A DNA stretch of 64,000 bases from Stieleria varia (GCF_038443385.1 NZ_CP151726.1:4340001-4404000); one strand, 5' to 3'; shown: positions 8,871 to 19,940, numbered from the stretch's first letter. Program-made: numbers and translations. Notes: generated by a model not told the origin, from the sequence alone.

Positions 8871-11861
8871 TCACCCCTCCTGACGATCCGCTTTCAGCCA
8901 ATCTTGCAACGCACTCACCAAGCGATCCATTTCTCGTGCCAGCGTTTCCAGCATTGGGCCTACCGATCCCGTGTTTTTCTCCCTGACCGAAAGCTCAAGC
9001 GAACCAGATATCTCCACAAGCTGGTTTGCTCCAAAATAACGCGCCGATGATTTGATCGAATGGGCTGCCCGGCCCAAGGTTGCCCAGTCACTTGAACCAA
9101 AGGCCTTTTGCGCGGATTCCACACACGCGGGACCTTCGTCGAGCATGGTTTCGACAAGTTCGCGGAGGCTGACCTTGTCGCCTCCCAAGAGGTCCAACGT
9201 ATATTCAAAGTCAAAGCTCCGCTGGTCGGCAGGCTCATGAGGAGCTTCATCGACGGCCAAGGTCAGCTGCTCCTGGCCACCAGCCGAATGCGTAGGTAAC
9301 AGAACAACGGCCCGGGTCGTCTGAATCACTGCCCTCAACGCCTCCATCGTAAACGGCTTGGAGATGTACTGGTCCATTCCCGCTGCTAGGCAGCGTTCTC
9401 GATCGCCTTGCATTGCGTTGGCGGTCATCGCAATGATTGGGATACGTTTCTCTCCGCTTGACTCACTTTCACGGATTCGACGTGTCGCCTCCAGGCCATC
9501 CATCTTTGGCATCTGGACGTCCATCAACACGAGATCGAACGGCTCCCGTGAAACCGCATCGACAGCTGCCTCCCCATCCGCGGCAACGACCACTTCGTGT
9601 CCCAGTCTTTCTAGCATCCCGATCGCTACTCGCTGATTGACGACATTGTCTTCGGCCAGCAGGATTCGGCGAGGCTGATCGCTTGACGTCGTGCCAACGC
9701 CGGGGGAATCAATGGCTTTCTGATCCCCCATCTCGTTCACAAGGGCTTGAAACAAATCGGATTGCTTCACCGGCTTGATCAGACATCCCGAAACTCCAAG
9801 TTCGCTGATGCGATTGGAGTCGATGGGGTGGGATGCCGACGTGAGCAGAATGATCGCACACTGTTGCCGGGCAAAATGTCTACGCACCTCGCGCGAAAAC
9901 GCAATCCCATCCGTTTCCGGCAGAGCGTGATCGAGCAAGATGCATCTGATCGGTTTCGCATCCGCCTCCACCCGGCGCAAGATCGCTGAGGCGTCGGCAG
10001 CGTTGTCCGCAGACATCGGACACATCTGCCAACTGGAAAGTATCTCTGACAGAATGTTGAGGTTGGTCGAATGGTCATCGACGATCAGTACCCGCAGACC
10101 ACGCAGTTTTGCGAGTTGATCGCTTTGATAGTCTGGTTGATCGTCTTCGACACCAAACGTCGCGTTGAAGGTGAACGTGGAACCTTCTCCAACTTCGCTA
10201 CTGACAGTGATCTTTCCACCCATCAGCTCAGCCAATTGCGATGAAATGGCCAACCCCAATCCGGTGCCACCGTACCGCCGCGTCGTCGACGCATCCGCTT
10301 GATCGAACGCTCCGAAGATCGCCTTCTGTTTCTCCGGCGGGATCCCAATGCCGGTGTCCTTGACCTTGATGCACAGGGTGACTTGTTGATCCGAGACGCC
10401 ACCGTCCAGGCTGCTTGAACTTTCGCTGTTCGCGTTCGTTGCATTTTCGGGGGACGACGTGTCTGCTGGTGAGACATCGATCACCACTTCACCAGCTTCA
10501 GTGAATTTGATCGCGTTGCTGACCAGGTTGGCAACCACTTGGCGTAGCCGGCCGGGATCGCCTGTGAGCAAATCTGGCAGCGCGGGATCGATGCGACACG
10601 CCAATTCAATTTCTTTTTCGGATGCTTTCCCGGCCAACGTCAACGCCGCGTTGCCGATGCAATCCCGAAGACGAAACGGAATGGACTCCATTTCCAGCTT
10701 TCCGGCTTCGATCTTAGAGAAATCGAGAATGTCGTTGAGGATCTGCAGCAGCGAGTCCGTCGATTGGCGAATCACGGTGACAAAGTTGGTTTGCTCAGTA
10801 CTCAACGGCGTCCGGGCGAGCAAGTCCGCCATGCCCACAATTCCATTCATCGGTGTGCGGATCTCATGACTCATGTTTGCCAAAAACTCACTCTTGCTGC
10901 GATCAGCATCGATCGCGGCTTTTCTCGCTGCTTGCAACGTTTCGTTGCTTTCCGAGAGAACTCGGTTGTACAAACGGTATCGCATTGCCGCCAACACGAT
11001 CGAGAAAAGCAGGACTCCCGTGATCAGCGAGAAAATCGTACCGGTGATACGACGCGCCAAGGCGTCGGGAGCGGTCGAGCCCCAGCCCGTTTCAGGGACC
11101 CCGTACAGCTCCCAGCTGCCGGTCGGCAGTAGGATCTCGGTAACCATTGGGTTGGAGTCCAGGATCGACTCGTCTCCGACAAAGAACTCGCCGATCCCTC
11201 CACGACCATCGAGTCCTCGAATCGCAATCCGAAGTCCGTTTGGAACGCGCTGCATGACATCGCCGACCAACGTATCCTTGTCGATCACGATTGACACCAT
11301 GCCCCAGAAACGACCGCCTCCGGGTTCCTCACCATGATTGGTCACGTAGACGGGCGCACGATCAATGAACGCTTCGCCGCCCTGGACCAACTCCACAGGC
11401 CCCGAAAGCCAAGCCTTGCCGGTTGCAACGGCATGTTCGGCAGCAACCCCTTGCTGGGGATGTTCCAGAAGGTTCAGTCCGATTGCGTCCTCGTTCCCTT
11501 CGCGAGGATAAACATCGCTAATGATGTTGTCCTTGATCAATGTCACGCTTCGAATTCCCTCCGCTTCTTGCATGAGAATCCTTGCTAAGTCGGCAAAGGT
11601 CTCTGATGTGATGTCGGGATTGACTGAGACGTAGGCTTTCAGCCCCAACGTCAGAAAGACACGCTTGTCCAAAGCGACTTCCGCATCACTGCGTATTCTC
11701 GCCAAGTCGCGTGTGACATCAGATCGGATCTTGTTTTGGTACCGTTGAGAGGCACTATAGTCGAGCTGCCATACGACTGACAAAGCAGCGGCAAATGCCA
11801 GCAGCCCTGAGATCACCGGCAACAAGAAAGCGTTCAGGGAAGTGATCTTGGTAGGTTTCAT
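8871..11861 (-). CDS. CHASE-domain hybrid histidine kinase with two receivers and HPt
   Basis: Complete phosphorelay in one chain, 996 residues from the ATG at 11861 (the frame is open to 12005). Order: TM about 12-33; extracytoplasmic CHASE-type sensor about 60-265; TM about 273-294; HisKA with phospho-acceptor His332 ([10 protein letters not shown]); HATPase about 430-570 (N-box [29 protein letters not shown]); receiver 1 (VLIVDDH, Asp644); receiver 2 (ILLAEDN, Asp781 in [11 protein letters not shown], Lys in SKPF); HPt with His934 in AAHSIKSSA. Receiver 1 has [11 protein letters not shown] in place of the usual MDxxMPxMDG, but keeps the Asp. No output DNA-binding domain is present, so an unlinked partner should receive the phosphate. 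The ligand is unknown; CHASE domains usually sense small extracellular molecules. Confidence 0.92.
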   Translation of the reverse strand: MKPTKITSLNAFLLPVISGLLAFAAALSVVWQLDYSASQRYQNKIRSDVTRDLARIRSDAEVALDKRVFLTLGLKAYVSVNPDITSETFADLARILMQEAEGIRSVTLIKDNIISDVYPREGNEDAIGLNLLEHPQQGVAAEHAVATGKAWLSGPVELVQGGEAFIDRAPVYVTNHGEEPGGGRFWGMVSIVIDKDTLVGDVMQRVPNGLRIAIRGLDGRGGIGEFFVGDESILDSNPMVTEILLPTGSWELYGVPETGWGSTAPDALARRITGTIFSLITGVLLFSIVLAAMRYRLYNRVLSESNETLQAARKAAIDADRSKSEFLANMSHEIRTPMNGIVGMADLLARTPLSTEQTNFVTVIRQSTDSLLQILNDILDFSKIEAGKLEMESIPFRLRDCIGNAALTLAGKASEKEIELACRIDPALPDLLTGDPGRLRQVVANLVSNAIKFTEAGEVVIDVSPADTSSPENATNANSESSSSLDGGVSDQQVTLCIKVKDTGIGIPPEKQKAIFGAFDQADASTTRRYGGTGLGLAISSQLAELMGGKITVSSEVGEGSTFTFNATFGVEDDQPDYQSDQLAKLRGLRVLIVDDHSTNLNILSEILSSWQMCPMSADNAADASAILRRVEADAKPIRCILLDHALPETDGIAFSREVRRHFARQQCAIILLTSASHPIDSNRISELGVSGCLIKPVKQSDLFQALVNEMGDQKAIDSPGVGTTSSDQPRRILLAEDNVVNQRVAIGMLERLGHEVVVAADGEAAVDAVSREPFDLVLMDVQMPKMDGLEATRRIRESESSGEKRIPIIAMTANAMQGDRERCLAAGMDQYISKPFTMEALRAVIQTTRAVVLLPTHSAGGQEQLTLAVDEAPHEPADQRSFDFEYTLDLLGGDKVSLRELVETMLDEGPACVESAQKAFGSSDWATLGRAAHSIKSSARYFGANQLVEISGSLELSVREKNTGSVGPMLETLAREMDRLVSALQDWLKADRQEG

Positions 11862-12114
11862 CACTTGCCAGGTGCTTGAGCGGCCAACAGGATGATCGGG
11901 GCGAACGATTTGATTGAAACGCCCCCCGCCCCGATTATAGCGGATTTTGAAAGGAATTGACTGAGGTCGATCTCTCGAATGCCAGAAACCGAGCGAATCA
12001 CTCAAGGTCGCTCCTTAACCCCGTTGGCTACTGCAAACATGACTTCATAAATCGAGTATCCTGACAGGGGCTGAGCAACATCATTTCGTACAAATACTCA
12101 GTGGAGCGATCACT

Positions 12115-13800
12115 GTGATACTCTCAAAAGACTGTGCCCTTCGTTGGAGTCGTAGAATCGTTGCTACTATCTTGTTGGCAGCGTTCCTCTTGGGAGTCCC
12201 TGGGCAGGTTGGACTAGACGCTCAACGATTGTTCTCACAAGACGCCAAAGCTACGGGTGCTGCCGAGTTGCCACCTAAGACCTTTGTCGGGATCGTGGTC
12301 GATGCACAAGGCCAACCGATTGTTAACGCAACGGTATTACTGCATGATCAAACCGCGTTTGACACCGAATCACCAGCGGACTTCTGCGTTTTGACGAACG
12401 ATGACGGTCGATTCGAAATCAAAATCGTCCCGGATGCTGACCAACAAAAGCGACTTTTCTTTTCCTACAAGATTTGGGCATTCAAGAATGGATACAGCCT
12501 TCGCTGTGTGGCCACGCAATACCGCGATGAGATTCGCATGGTATTGCCGGATGAAGAATCCGTAAGCTTTCAAATCACGCATCCCAGCATTGAAAGCTTT
12601 GATGACGTCGTTGCGACACCTTATTACTTTGACGTGCCCAATGGCTGCTACACTTCCGACATCGGCACGGGACTCAGCGCCCCCATCCCACTGACAATGC
12701 GACGAATGATTGCAGGCGAAGTGCTTCCTAGCGGACAGGGGGTGATTCGAGGCGTGACAAGTGCCTTGCTGAATTCGGTCCTGCTGGAATCACCACGTTT
12801 GGGAAAGCAGTACGGTCCGGTACCAGGGACGATCAAGCTTCGGGAAACCGGCTCCTTGACACTTTCGCTGTCTACCCCTCCCGAATTTGTTCCGGAGACT
12901 TGCCAGGTGTACGTTACGATCGACGACGACTTTGAACGTCCAGGGGGTTACCGCTCAGGCGTGCATTTCAAGGGATTTTTAGACGAAAACCATCAAATAC
13001 AAATTCCCACTATCGGATCTGGACCGGCTACGATTTCGCTCACTTGGCCAGACGAGTCTGAGTGGATTGCCCTGACGCCATCGAAGTTTGAAATCTCTCC
13101 TGGAGAAAACAATGATCTGCAAATTGGCATGATTCGGGGTGTCGAAGTTCATGGACGCGTGTTCGCATCTGATACCGGTCAACCTGTAAGCCGTTCACAT
13201 ATCGCGCTCCGCAGCGAGACAATCAATTGCTGGCGAACCGCGACATCCGATTTGGCAGGTCGGTTTTCTGTGCGAATGCCACCGGGAGATACACGGGTGC
13301 AGCTGTTTGCCATGCCCCTGACCGTCACCCACCAATATCCCGAAACGCAGACCATCGACGTTCCTCAACAGGTCGCTAAATATGAAATGGATCCCATTCT
13401 CATTGATCCGAAAGGGTCATTGCGTGGATTCTTGATTGATGAACAAGGCAAACGCGTGCCTGGTCGTCGAATAGCCGTCTTATCGACCAGGTATCGCCAC
13501 CTGTGCGGAATTTCGGTGACGGATGCTCGGGGCAGCTTTCTGCTGCACCTAAGCAACCATGATCTTGAACAGCTGAAGAACTTGCTGGAGCATCGTCAGG
13601 ACGGACCGCAAACAGCACGTCAAAATATAAAACTGACTGTGCTGCCTCAGGATGCTCCGACCGACACATTCCTGATTCGCGACTACATCAAAACTTCGAG
13701 CCAGGAATCGACCTACAAAATCGTGAGCAAGCAGCCTTTGGTACTCAAGCTGCTATCTGAGAGTCAGGAGAAACCAGAAAACTCTCCGATTGATCGCTAA
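12115..13800 (+). CDS. Secreted carboxypeptidase-regulatory-like (CNA-B/Ig-type) protein
   Basis: 561 residues from a GTG start at 12115, with an N-terminal signal-like segment (IVATILLAAFLLGVPG, about 15-30). Several modules resemble carboxypeptidase-regulatory-like beta-sandwiches: FVGIVVDAQGQPIVNATVLLHDQ... near residues 58-78, GVEVHGRVFASDTGQPVSRSHIAL near 340-365 and GSLRGFLIDEQGKRVPGRRIAV near 430-452. Each has the pattern 'G x V x D x x G x P V x x A'. No protease motif is visible, so a binding or structural surface role is more likely than catalysis. It is divergent from the hybrid kinase upstream and convergent with the transporter downstream (57-bp gap). Confidence 0.7.
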   Translation: MILSKDCALRWSRRIVATILLAAFLLGVPGQVGLDAQRLFSQDAKATGAAELPPKTFVGIVVDAQGQPIVNATVLLHDQTAFDTESPADFCVLTNDDGRFEIKIVPDADQQKRLFFSYKIWAFKNGYSLRCVATQYRDEIRMVLPDEESVSFQITHPSIESFDDVVATPYYFDVPNGCYTSDIGTGLSAPIPLTMRRMIAGEVLPSGQGVIRGVTSALLNSVLLESPRLGKQYGPVPGTIKLRETGSLTLSLSTPPEFVPETCQVYVTIDDDFERPGGYRSGVHFKGFLDENHQIQIPTIGSGPATISLTWPDESEWIALTPSKFEISPGENNDLQIGMIRGVEVHGRVFASDTGQPVSRSHIALRSETINCWRTATSDLAGRFSVRMPPGDTRVQLFAMPLTVTHQYPETQTIDVPQQVAKYEMDPILIDPKGSLRGFLIDEQGKRVPGRRIAVLSTRYRHLCGISVTDARGSFLLHLSNHDLEQLKNLLEHRQDGPQTARQNIKLTVLPQDAPTDTFLIRDYIKTSSQESTYKIVSKQPLVLKLLSESQEKPENSPIDR

Positions 13801-13857
13801 CCCATACGATTGAGTGGAAGCCTTTTCGTGGCCGAGCTACAGCATCAAAGTCCAGCG

Positions 13858-14814
13858 TCAAAGTCCCATCCACCATGTTCCCGCGGCTAGCCAGGCGGGC
13901 ATCAACACTAGTCCCGCAATCGACGTCCACAGGACCACTCGCAACGCGGTTTCGGTGTCTTTTTCATAGAGCTTGGTCAGCACGATGGGAAAGACGGCCG
14001 CAGGCATGGCGGCTTGCAGCATGACGACGGCGCGAAGGTCTGTGGATGCAAAAAGCCACCTGCCCATGGCCAACATGATCAGCGGCAATAGGATTTGCCG
14101 CACACCGATCGCAGCAAAGATCGTTCGCGGTGAACCTCGCCACGCACCGTCTTTGAGGAAGTCGACGATGATCGCGCCGCTGAGCAGCAAGCCCAGCGGA
14201 ATGGCGCATGCCCCGATGGCTCCGATGGCGGACAGAATCGGCGCCGGCACGTACTTGATCCACCCCAGTTCACTCAGTGCGACCGAAATCAGCACTGCCC
14301 ACAACGGAGCGCTCTTGAGCATCCCTCGCCAGCCATTACCGCCGGAACCGCTGATGATCGCCAGCCCGATGCTCCACAATGCCACATCAACCCCAACGTT
14401 GTGCAAGATCAGTTCGATGACCGCACTGGGATAAAATTTCTCGGCAAGCGGCAAGGGGATGTATCCGTAATTGGCGATCCCGACGCAGAGTGCAAAGGCA
14501 CGTTGGGACACGTCCGTTGTCAATCCGATCTTCGGTCCCAGCGAACGTGCGATCAGATAAGCGATTCCAAATCCGAACGCGGTGCTGCAGAAACCGAACG
14601 CGGTCGGTTGCCATGCCGTGGTGACGGAGCCGATCTCGGTGCTCGTGGCAAATTTCCCGATGAAGTAAGCCGGCAGCATGACGTTCGCCGTCAGATTTGC
14701 GAGTGTCCGGTCTGCTTCTGTCGTCAGCCATTTCAATTGACGACAGCCGGCGCCCACTCCCATGACGAGAAAGACGCCGAGAACGGATGCGACGATGGGC
14801 CAGACTTCACTCAT
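13858..14814 (-). CDS. AEC (auxin efflux carrier) family transporter
   Basis: 318 residues from the ATG at 14814 (MSEVWPIVASVLGVFLVMGVG); an in-frame ATG at 14835 is also possible. The protein is highly hydrophobic with about ten membrane helices in two halves, the AEC/bile-acid-permease-like layout. Family features include the first-helix stretch with GxGxxCRQLKWLT, the N-x-x-N-V-M-L-P-A-Y motif (NLTANVMLPAYF) and the second-half segment QAAMPAAVFPIVLTKLYEKD with its small-residue-rich turn. AEC members export or import small organic anions, but substrate cannot be read from sequence. It is convergent with the preceding secreted protein and stands alone. Confidence 0.88.
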   Translation of the reverse strand: MSEVWPIVASVLGVFLVMGVGAGCRQLKWLTTEADRTLANLTANVMLPAYFIGKFATSTEIGSVTTAWQPTAFGFCSTAFGFGIAYLIARSLGPKIGLTTDVSQRAFALCVGIANYGYIPLPLAEKFYPSAVIELILHNVGVDVALWSIGLAIISGSGGNGWRGMLKSAPLWAVLISVALSELGWIKYVPAPILSAIGAIGACAIPLGLLLSGAIIVDFLKDGAWRGSPRTIFAAIGVRQILLPLIMLAMGRWLFASTDLRAVVMLQAAMPAAVFPIVLTKLYEKDTETALRVVLWTSIAGLVLMPAWLAAGTWWMGL

Positions 14815-14997
14815 GATGGGCGACAACGTAATCACTGTCAGCTATCTGCGGGAGCATTGATCCTGACATGGTCGCCATCGACTCCACCGAAGTGCGATTG
14901 GGCGTCATCTGTGTCCCTAAGCAGGCCTTTTCACCTGACGGGACGTAGTTGCCCAGCGGCAGCACGTCCCCAAAGCAGCTCATTCAGGACTCTCAAT

Positions 14998-17900
14998 TCA
15001 CGCACTGAGAAGTTCCACAGACGCAAACAGGGCGTTGATCGCTTCGTCCACCATCGCAGAGTCCGGTTCTGGGGAATCGATCGCGGCAGAAACAGGGGCA
15101 ACCGAGTTGATCTCACTGATTGCCGCAACCAATTTCTTGGGGACCAGTTCTTGATCCAATTTGTCGTCCTCAGTGACGCCCTGGGTGATCGGAATTTCCG
15201 ACACCCCCACCGCTGCTGACGCTAATGATTGGCTTGGGAGATCAGTAGCAGCGGAACTTCGTTGACGCGCCAGTTCATTGACGATCCACAGGGCGTCCAG
15301 TGCGGTTTCCCGACCGTCGCGGTTGACGTCGGTGAAACTGGTGGAGACTTGCTGAGGAGCGGATTCCCCTTCGGCGAGTCCACTTTGCAATTGGTTGATT
15401 ACCATCAGAGCATCCATCGCCGTGGTATTTCCGTCCCCGTTGACGTCGGTCGGATTGAGGATGTTGCTGGGGGAGTTTCCAACCGCATCGGCACCGGCCG
15501 ACGAGTGAACGGAGAACATTCGATCTGCGGAATGTCCCTCAAAAATGATCGCGTACAGACCACCGGACGTGACCGTCGCGGATACGACTCCGTTGGAGAA
15601 TTCGCCCGCAGGTACTAAATCGCCGTCCATGATTTGAACCGTCTCGATCGCGGATGCCGAACCGATTGGCGTGACGGAGATGGTGGTGTCGCTGATCGCT
15701 CTGAAAATGATTGCGGTCGGTACACTGTCGCCAGGTATCACGTGTGGGCGGGCAATCAGTTGCGGCAAATAGATTCGTGCCGGACCGCGTTCGGGGTCGT
15801 CATTGACAATCGTCGTCTGTGCAACGGCGGCAGCAAAGGTTGCCGCTTGGTCGACGTCCGCATAACGCACCGTCAGTATCTCGTCGTCTTCGAATTCACG
15901 GTCGCCGCGCACCAAAATGCTGAAGGAAACCGATGTCTGACCATCCTCGAAACTGACCGTGATGGGAGCCGACACGATGTCGCTGGAGTCAAGAGTACCG
16001 CCAATGGAAAGCGTCGCCGTTGCCGCACCATCAGCAATGTCTCGGCGGGCAATGAACTCAACCGAAACCTCGCCGCTATCACCTTCCTGGACAGATTGGC
16101 TGACCGCTTGAATGGAATAGATCGGTTGATTGATCACCTCCAGAATCGCGTCGACCACCTCCGAAGCGTTCGATGCTCGCAGGGCGGCACCTCCTGAAAA
16201 CGCGGCGATTGCCTCCAACTCATTGATAGCGTTAGAATTCGAGCCGATCGCGACGGTAAAGATCTGCACGGGCACGGGAGCACGACCGGTGGATTCGCCC
16301 TCGGGCATGATTGTTGTCATCGTAATGGAAAAACCTTCTCCCTCGGCGATGGTTGCCGGGAGTGGTGTATCCACATTGACATCTGCCGCCAGCCGCTCGA
16401 CTTCCGGTCGGACGCTTGGATCATCAGCGTCTTCGTCCGTGAACAGAATGATCTTTCTCGAGACGGCCTCCGATCTCCACTGCCCGACTCCTCCGTTGAG
16501 CGCGAGCCGCAACGCGGTGTAGACGTTCTCTGTGGAGGCCCCTGAGATCGAGACTTGGTTGATCGCCGCAGTGGCAGCGGCTTTTCTTTCCTCCACCGTT
16601 TCTTGTTCGGTGAACTCTGTGAAGACCGTGGGGCTGGAGTCGTATCCCATCACGGCCACACGCGAGCCCTCGAATCCGCGCTCGGGGTCAAACACGGAAT
16701 CGAGAATCTGTCTCGATTGAGATTTCACGGCTTCGATGTCGTCACTCATGCTGCCGGTCACATCGATGACAAACGCTAGGTCCTGTCCTCCCTCGACCAC
16801 CTCGATGACGGTGCCGCCGCCGATGATGATGGACGCGTCTCGTCCAGTGACCTCTTCGGGAGCCAAAACCCGCAAAGCCGCCCCCGCAGGAACCATCGCG
16901 GAAATGGTCACTTGTGTCCCAAAGAAATCAAAGAATCCGTCATCTCCATTGATCATCACTTGGCCGCTGGAGAACGACACATCGTCTTGATCGACGAGCT
17001 CGTGCAGCACACCGATCTTGTCTCCGATCTCCAAATCCAAGATCGTGTCACCGTCCAGTTCGCCTGGCGTTCCCAGGAAGGTGTCGGCACCCGGACCACC
17101 GTGCATCTGATCGTTTCCGCCAATTCCGAATAGGTTCGCGTCATCGCCTCTCAGGGAATCGTCGCCGTCAAAGCCTTGCAGGAAATCGTCACCGCCACCT
17201 CCGATCAAGAAATCGTCCTGAGACACGGAGAACCCGTACGCAGAGGTCATCGATGCACTGGTTCCAAGAATGACGGAAGGTGCATCAGCGGAAAAGAAAT
17301 CGGTCGCCGCATTTGCGATACTATTCAGGTCCTCGGTCAATGAAACCAGCACCCGCGACTCTCGATTCGTACGATCGTAGAAGACCGACGATAGAATCAC
17401 CTCTGTGGAGTAGCGATACGTTTGAGCCCCATGCAGTTTGAGCAAGTTGGGGACATCCCCCAAGATCGGGACGCTTTCAAACACCGGGTAGACTTCCTGC
17501 GCAGCGTTGCTGTTGTAGGAGCCGACAATGGAATACACCGCGTCGCTCTCGTGGCCGACATTCAAAACGCGACTGTCACTTGCAAAACTCGCTTGAGGTG
17601 ATGCGACCGCGACCGCGTCATAACGCCAGCCGGGAACCGTATTGTCCGGGTGATTGGCCATAAAGAACTCCGTCATCGCTCCGCCCAGGCTGTGACCGGC
17701 CACGAGCAACGTGCCTCCCGCAGAACGACTAGCAAGCAGTTGGTTTAGCGCGTCGAAGAGTGGAGAAAACGCTTGGTAGTGCAGTTGCTGGCCGAGCGGC
17801 CCCCAGTCCCCTGGGTCACCAAAACTGAAGGGGATTCCGTCAAAAACCGTCCCTCGAAAACCGAGTGCCAGCCGTCCGGTACCCGTCTGCTCCAGCAGTA

Positions 17901-18372
17901 CGGCCTCCGCAGTACCCGGAAACAAAATATCGACACCCGATAGCGGGTAGGAATTGGAACGATACAGGAATCCGCCATCAACGAGTCGTTCAGTCGGCAA
18001 ACCGAAATTGGTCAGCTGGCTAGTAATCGCTTGCCAGCCTGCAAGCCCCGCGGCGACAACGTCTGCGTTAGAAGTTCCGTACGCTGCGGCCGCGACATTG
18101 ACTCCCGCCAAGACATCCGCGCTGGACAGCGTGGGATGATAAAACTTTGTTCCCGGACTGTTGTTCATCAGCATGCCGACGCCCTCACCCTCGGCTGCTT
18201 GTTCCGACGTATGCAAGAAAGCCGACACGCTCAACGAACCAGTGACGAAAGTCTCGCCGACTACTTCCAAATCGGAAGGCATCGTCGCGGAAAGCATCGT
18301 TCGCTGCTCAAGCGTCTCGAATTGGCGTTTTCGAAAGCGGGGCGATTTTCCAATGGAACGTTGGGGTCTCAT
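14998..18372 (-). CDS. Giant secreted lipase/RTX/VWA/Calx-beta/dockerin protein with LEPR-XLL-type N-terminus
   Basis: 1124 residues. The N-terminus is basic and carries FETLEQRTMLSA (about 18-29), a variant of the LEPR-XLL motif that marks large exported planctomycete proteins. Next comes a class-3 lipase-like domain (about 85-330) with nucleophile elbow GHSLGG (Ser228) and a candidate Asp/His further on. RTX-like calcium-binding repeats follow (GGGGDDFLQGFDGDDSLRG, about 391-440). A VWA domain has MIDAS-type DVTGSMS (Asp537). Then come a Calx-beta-type domain (QEGDSGEVSVEF... FEDDEILTVRY) and two dockerin-type calcium loops near the C-terminus (DVNGDGNTTAMDALMVI, DVNRDGRETALDALWIV). The leader has AACCTTGAGAGG before the ATG, also seen upstream of the gene at 46223. 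I infer a cell-surface or released lipase/adhesin. No other gene overlaps it. Confidence 0.9.
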   Translation of the reverse strand: MRPQRSIGKSPRFRKRQFETLEQRTMLSATMPSDLEVVGETFVTGSLSVSAFLHTSEQAAEGEGVGMLMNNSPGTKFYHPTLSSADVLAGVNVAAAAYGTSNADVVAAGLAGWQAITSQLTNFGLPTERLVDGGFLYRSNSYPLSGVDILFPGTAEAVLLEQTGTGRLALGFRGTVFDGIPFSFGDPGDWGPLGQQLHYQAFSPLFDALNQLLASRSAGGTLLVAGHSLGGAMTEFFMANHPDNTVPGWRYDAVAVASPQASFASDSRVLNVGHESDAVYSIVGSYNSNAAQEVYPVFESVPILGDVPNLLKLHGAQTYRYSTEVILSSVFYDRTNRESRVLVSLTEDLNSIANAATDFFSADAPSVILGTSASMTSAYGFSVSQDDFLIGGGGDDFLQGFDGDDSLRGDDANLFGIGGNDQMHGGPGADTFLGTPGELDGDTILDLEIGDKIGVLHELVDQDDVSFSSGQVMINGDDGFFDFFGTQVTISAMVPAGAALRVLAPEEVTGRDASIIIGGGTVIEVVEGGQDLAFVIDVTGSMSDDIEAVKSQSRQILDSVFDPERGFEGSRVAVMGYDSSPTVFTEFTEQETVEERKAAATAAINQVSISGASTENVYTALRLALNGGVGQWRSEAVSRKIILFTDEDADDPSVRPEVERLAADVNVDTPLPATIAEGEGFSITMTTIMPEGESTGRAPVPVQIFTVAIGSNSNAINELEAIAAFSGGAALRASNASEVVDAILEVINQPIYSIQAVSQSVQEGDSGEVSVEFIARRDIADGAATATLSIGGTLDSSDIVSAPITVSFEDGQTSVSFSILVRGDREFEDDEILTVRYADVDQAATFAAAVAQTTIVNDDPERGPARIYLPQLIARPHVIPGDSVPTAIIFRAISDTTISVTPIGSASAIETVQIMDGDLVPAGEFSNGVVSATVTSGGLYAIIFEGHSADRMFSVHSSAGADAVGNSPSNILNPTDVNGDGNTTAMDALMVINQLQSGLAEGESAPQQVSTSFTDVNRDGRETALDALWIVNELARQRSSAATDLPSQSLASAAVGVSEIPITQGVTEDDKLDQELVPKKLVAAISEINSVAPVSAAIDSPEPDSAMVDEAINALFASVELLSA

Positions 18373-18566
18373 CGTGCTGTCCTCTCAAGGTTGAAGTCGT
18401 CCGCGCCAACATTCCCGACCAGTTGGCATCTGTTGCGGGAGCGAGTATAGCGGCGCCGGAATCAGCCTGCACGCCGCCCCGGTGCCATGATGCAAAACAA
18501 TCCCATCCTTTTGACAGTCCAGTTGTGACATCGTTGGGAAATGCAGAAGGTTTTTCATAATCCGGG

Positions 18567-19556
18567 CTACCGAGATGCCTTGTCCGCCATCAGTTGTTTG
18601 AATCGGGGATGATCTCTGAGCGAGTCCAAGTCTTCGTCGGTTTCGTACTTCGAAAACAAAATCGAGTCGTCGTCGGCAAGCTCCCATAGCGCGTCGATCG
18701 CGCGCTCGGTTTGCCCCAGCATGGCCAAGGCACATGCGTAGTTGTACTCGATGAATCGCGGCGTCCAATCCTGGCGGACTTCGAAGAACGGATCTTGCGA
18801 GTCAAAACTGGGAAGGTCACGGATCAATCGCTCATTCGCTGCGAGGCTTTCCTGCAACAAACGAGTCTTTTCCGTTGGCTCCGAGACGGATCGGCTCATT
18901 TCCATGAGTGAGCGTGCGAATCCATACCGCGCGCCGACGTTCATCGGGTCCAGCTCAATTGATTGCGACGAGTACTTGATCGCCTGTTCAAACCAAACCA
19001 TGCGATTGTCGGATTCACATTCGGCCCGGAACTCAAAAACGGTGCCGATGAAATGCGTCAGGTCGACCAAACAATCGATCCTCTCTTGGGGATCGGCGTC
19101 GTCATCCGGTTGATTCCGCACACGGTCGATCAGCCGCTGTGTAATTTCAATCGCTTCGTCGAAACACGCGATCTTGGCTTCCTGTGCGGTGGTATGCTCG
19201 CCGAGCCGAAACAAACATTTTGCGAGACAGTCTTCGGTCGCCTCATGCCCCGGTTCCTGTCGAAGGATCGCTCGCAGCAATTCGATCGCTTCACGCGACA
19301 GCTGGCATTGCCGCTCGGGGTCATCCAAGCAATCCACGAGAAAGTACTTTGCGTTGGCGAGCTGAAATCTTGCTTCCAAATTACCCGGCCAAATCGCCAG
19401 GGCTTTTTCGAAACATGGAATCGCTTTCTCGATGATCACCGCGGCCTGCTCACGGCCCTGTCCCTCCAGCTTTTGAAGGATTGCTTGCCCTCGCTCGACG
19501 GCTTCGTCCGATCGTTGCTCGGTGCGTTGGCTGCTGGACGGGTTGATGTAGGCCAT
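18567..19556 (-). CDS. TPR-containing protein, probably cytoplasmic
   Basis: 329 residues from the ATG at 19556 (MAYINPSSSQRTEQRSDEAVERG); the frame continues upstream to 19622. There is no signal peptide or membrane helix. Most of the chain consists of helical pairs with TPR spacing: AIPCFEKALAIWPGNLEARFQLANAKY, EAIELLRAILRQEPGHEATEDCLAKCLFRLGE, WFEQAIKYSSQSIELDPMNVGARYGFARSLM, and a C-terminal NYACALAMLGQTERAIDALWELADDD with a DEDLDSLRDHPRFKQL ending. That last motif is common at the end of TPR scaffold domains. It lies upstream of the giant lipase gene on the same strand with a 194-bp gap, so co-transcription is uncertain. Partner unknown. Confidence 0.75.
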   Translation of the reverse strand: MAYINPSSSQRTEQRSDEAVERGQAILQKLEGQGREQAAVIIEKAIPCFEKALAIWPGNLEARFQLANAKYFLVDCLDDPERQCQLSREAIELLRAILRQEPGHEATEDCLAKCLFRLGEHTTAQEAKIACFDEAIEITQRLIDRVRNQPDDDADPQERIDCLVDLTHFIGTVFEFRAECESDNRMVWFEQAIKYSSQSIELDPMNVGARYGFARSLMEMSRSVSEPTEKTRLLQESLAANERLIRDLPSFDSQDPFFEVRQDWTPRFIEYNYACALAMLGQTERAIDALWELADDDSILFSKYETDEDLDSLRDHPRFKQLMADKASR

Positions 19557-19674
19557 GCTCGATTTATTTCTCGTTGCGGATGATGTCGTAGCGTGCAAAC
19601 TCATGGTCAGTTGCAGCCTCACGGATGCATTCTAAGCATTCGTCCCGCTCGCAATCCAGTTGCCGGATCACAAA

Positions 19675-19940
19675 GTGACGATGCCCCCGATTGTCGCTCG
19701 ACTTTCCAAGTCGAAAGCGAGCCTCGGAAAACGTTTTGCCAATCCAAGACGTTGATTTACGTGGTCGGGTCGCTTCCCCATGCGTGCAGATGTCAGCCTA
19801 GAAAGGCTGACGTACAAAAGGCGGCCCGATTGTCGCTCGACTTTCCAAGTCGATAGCGTGCCCCGGCAAACGTTTTACCACTGCATGACGCTGATTTACG
19901 TGGTCGGGACGCTCCCCAGGTGTGCAGATGTCAGCCTAGT
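19675..19940. repeat. REP-like cluster (CGACTTTCCAAGTCG and TGTCAGCCTAGAAAGGCTGA hairpins)
   Basis: Two copies of a unit starting TCGCTCGACTTTCCAAGTCG (about 19693 and 19837), each followed by an AAACGTTTT segment, a 'GTTGATTTACGTGGTCGGG'-like segment and a TGCAGATGTCAGCCTA end. The first copy carries the hairpin TGTCAGCCTAGAAAGGCTGA (19791-19810). Both hairpin types recur across the window. Together with the next element it fills the gap 19557-20082. Confidence 0.75.

Noticed and set aside
8624..8986. 120-residue frame after tRNA-Gln
   Set aside because: It starts inside the terminator hairpin, overlaps the end of the hybrid kinase gene and has no recognisable pattern.
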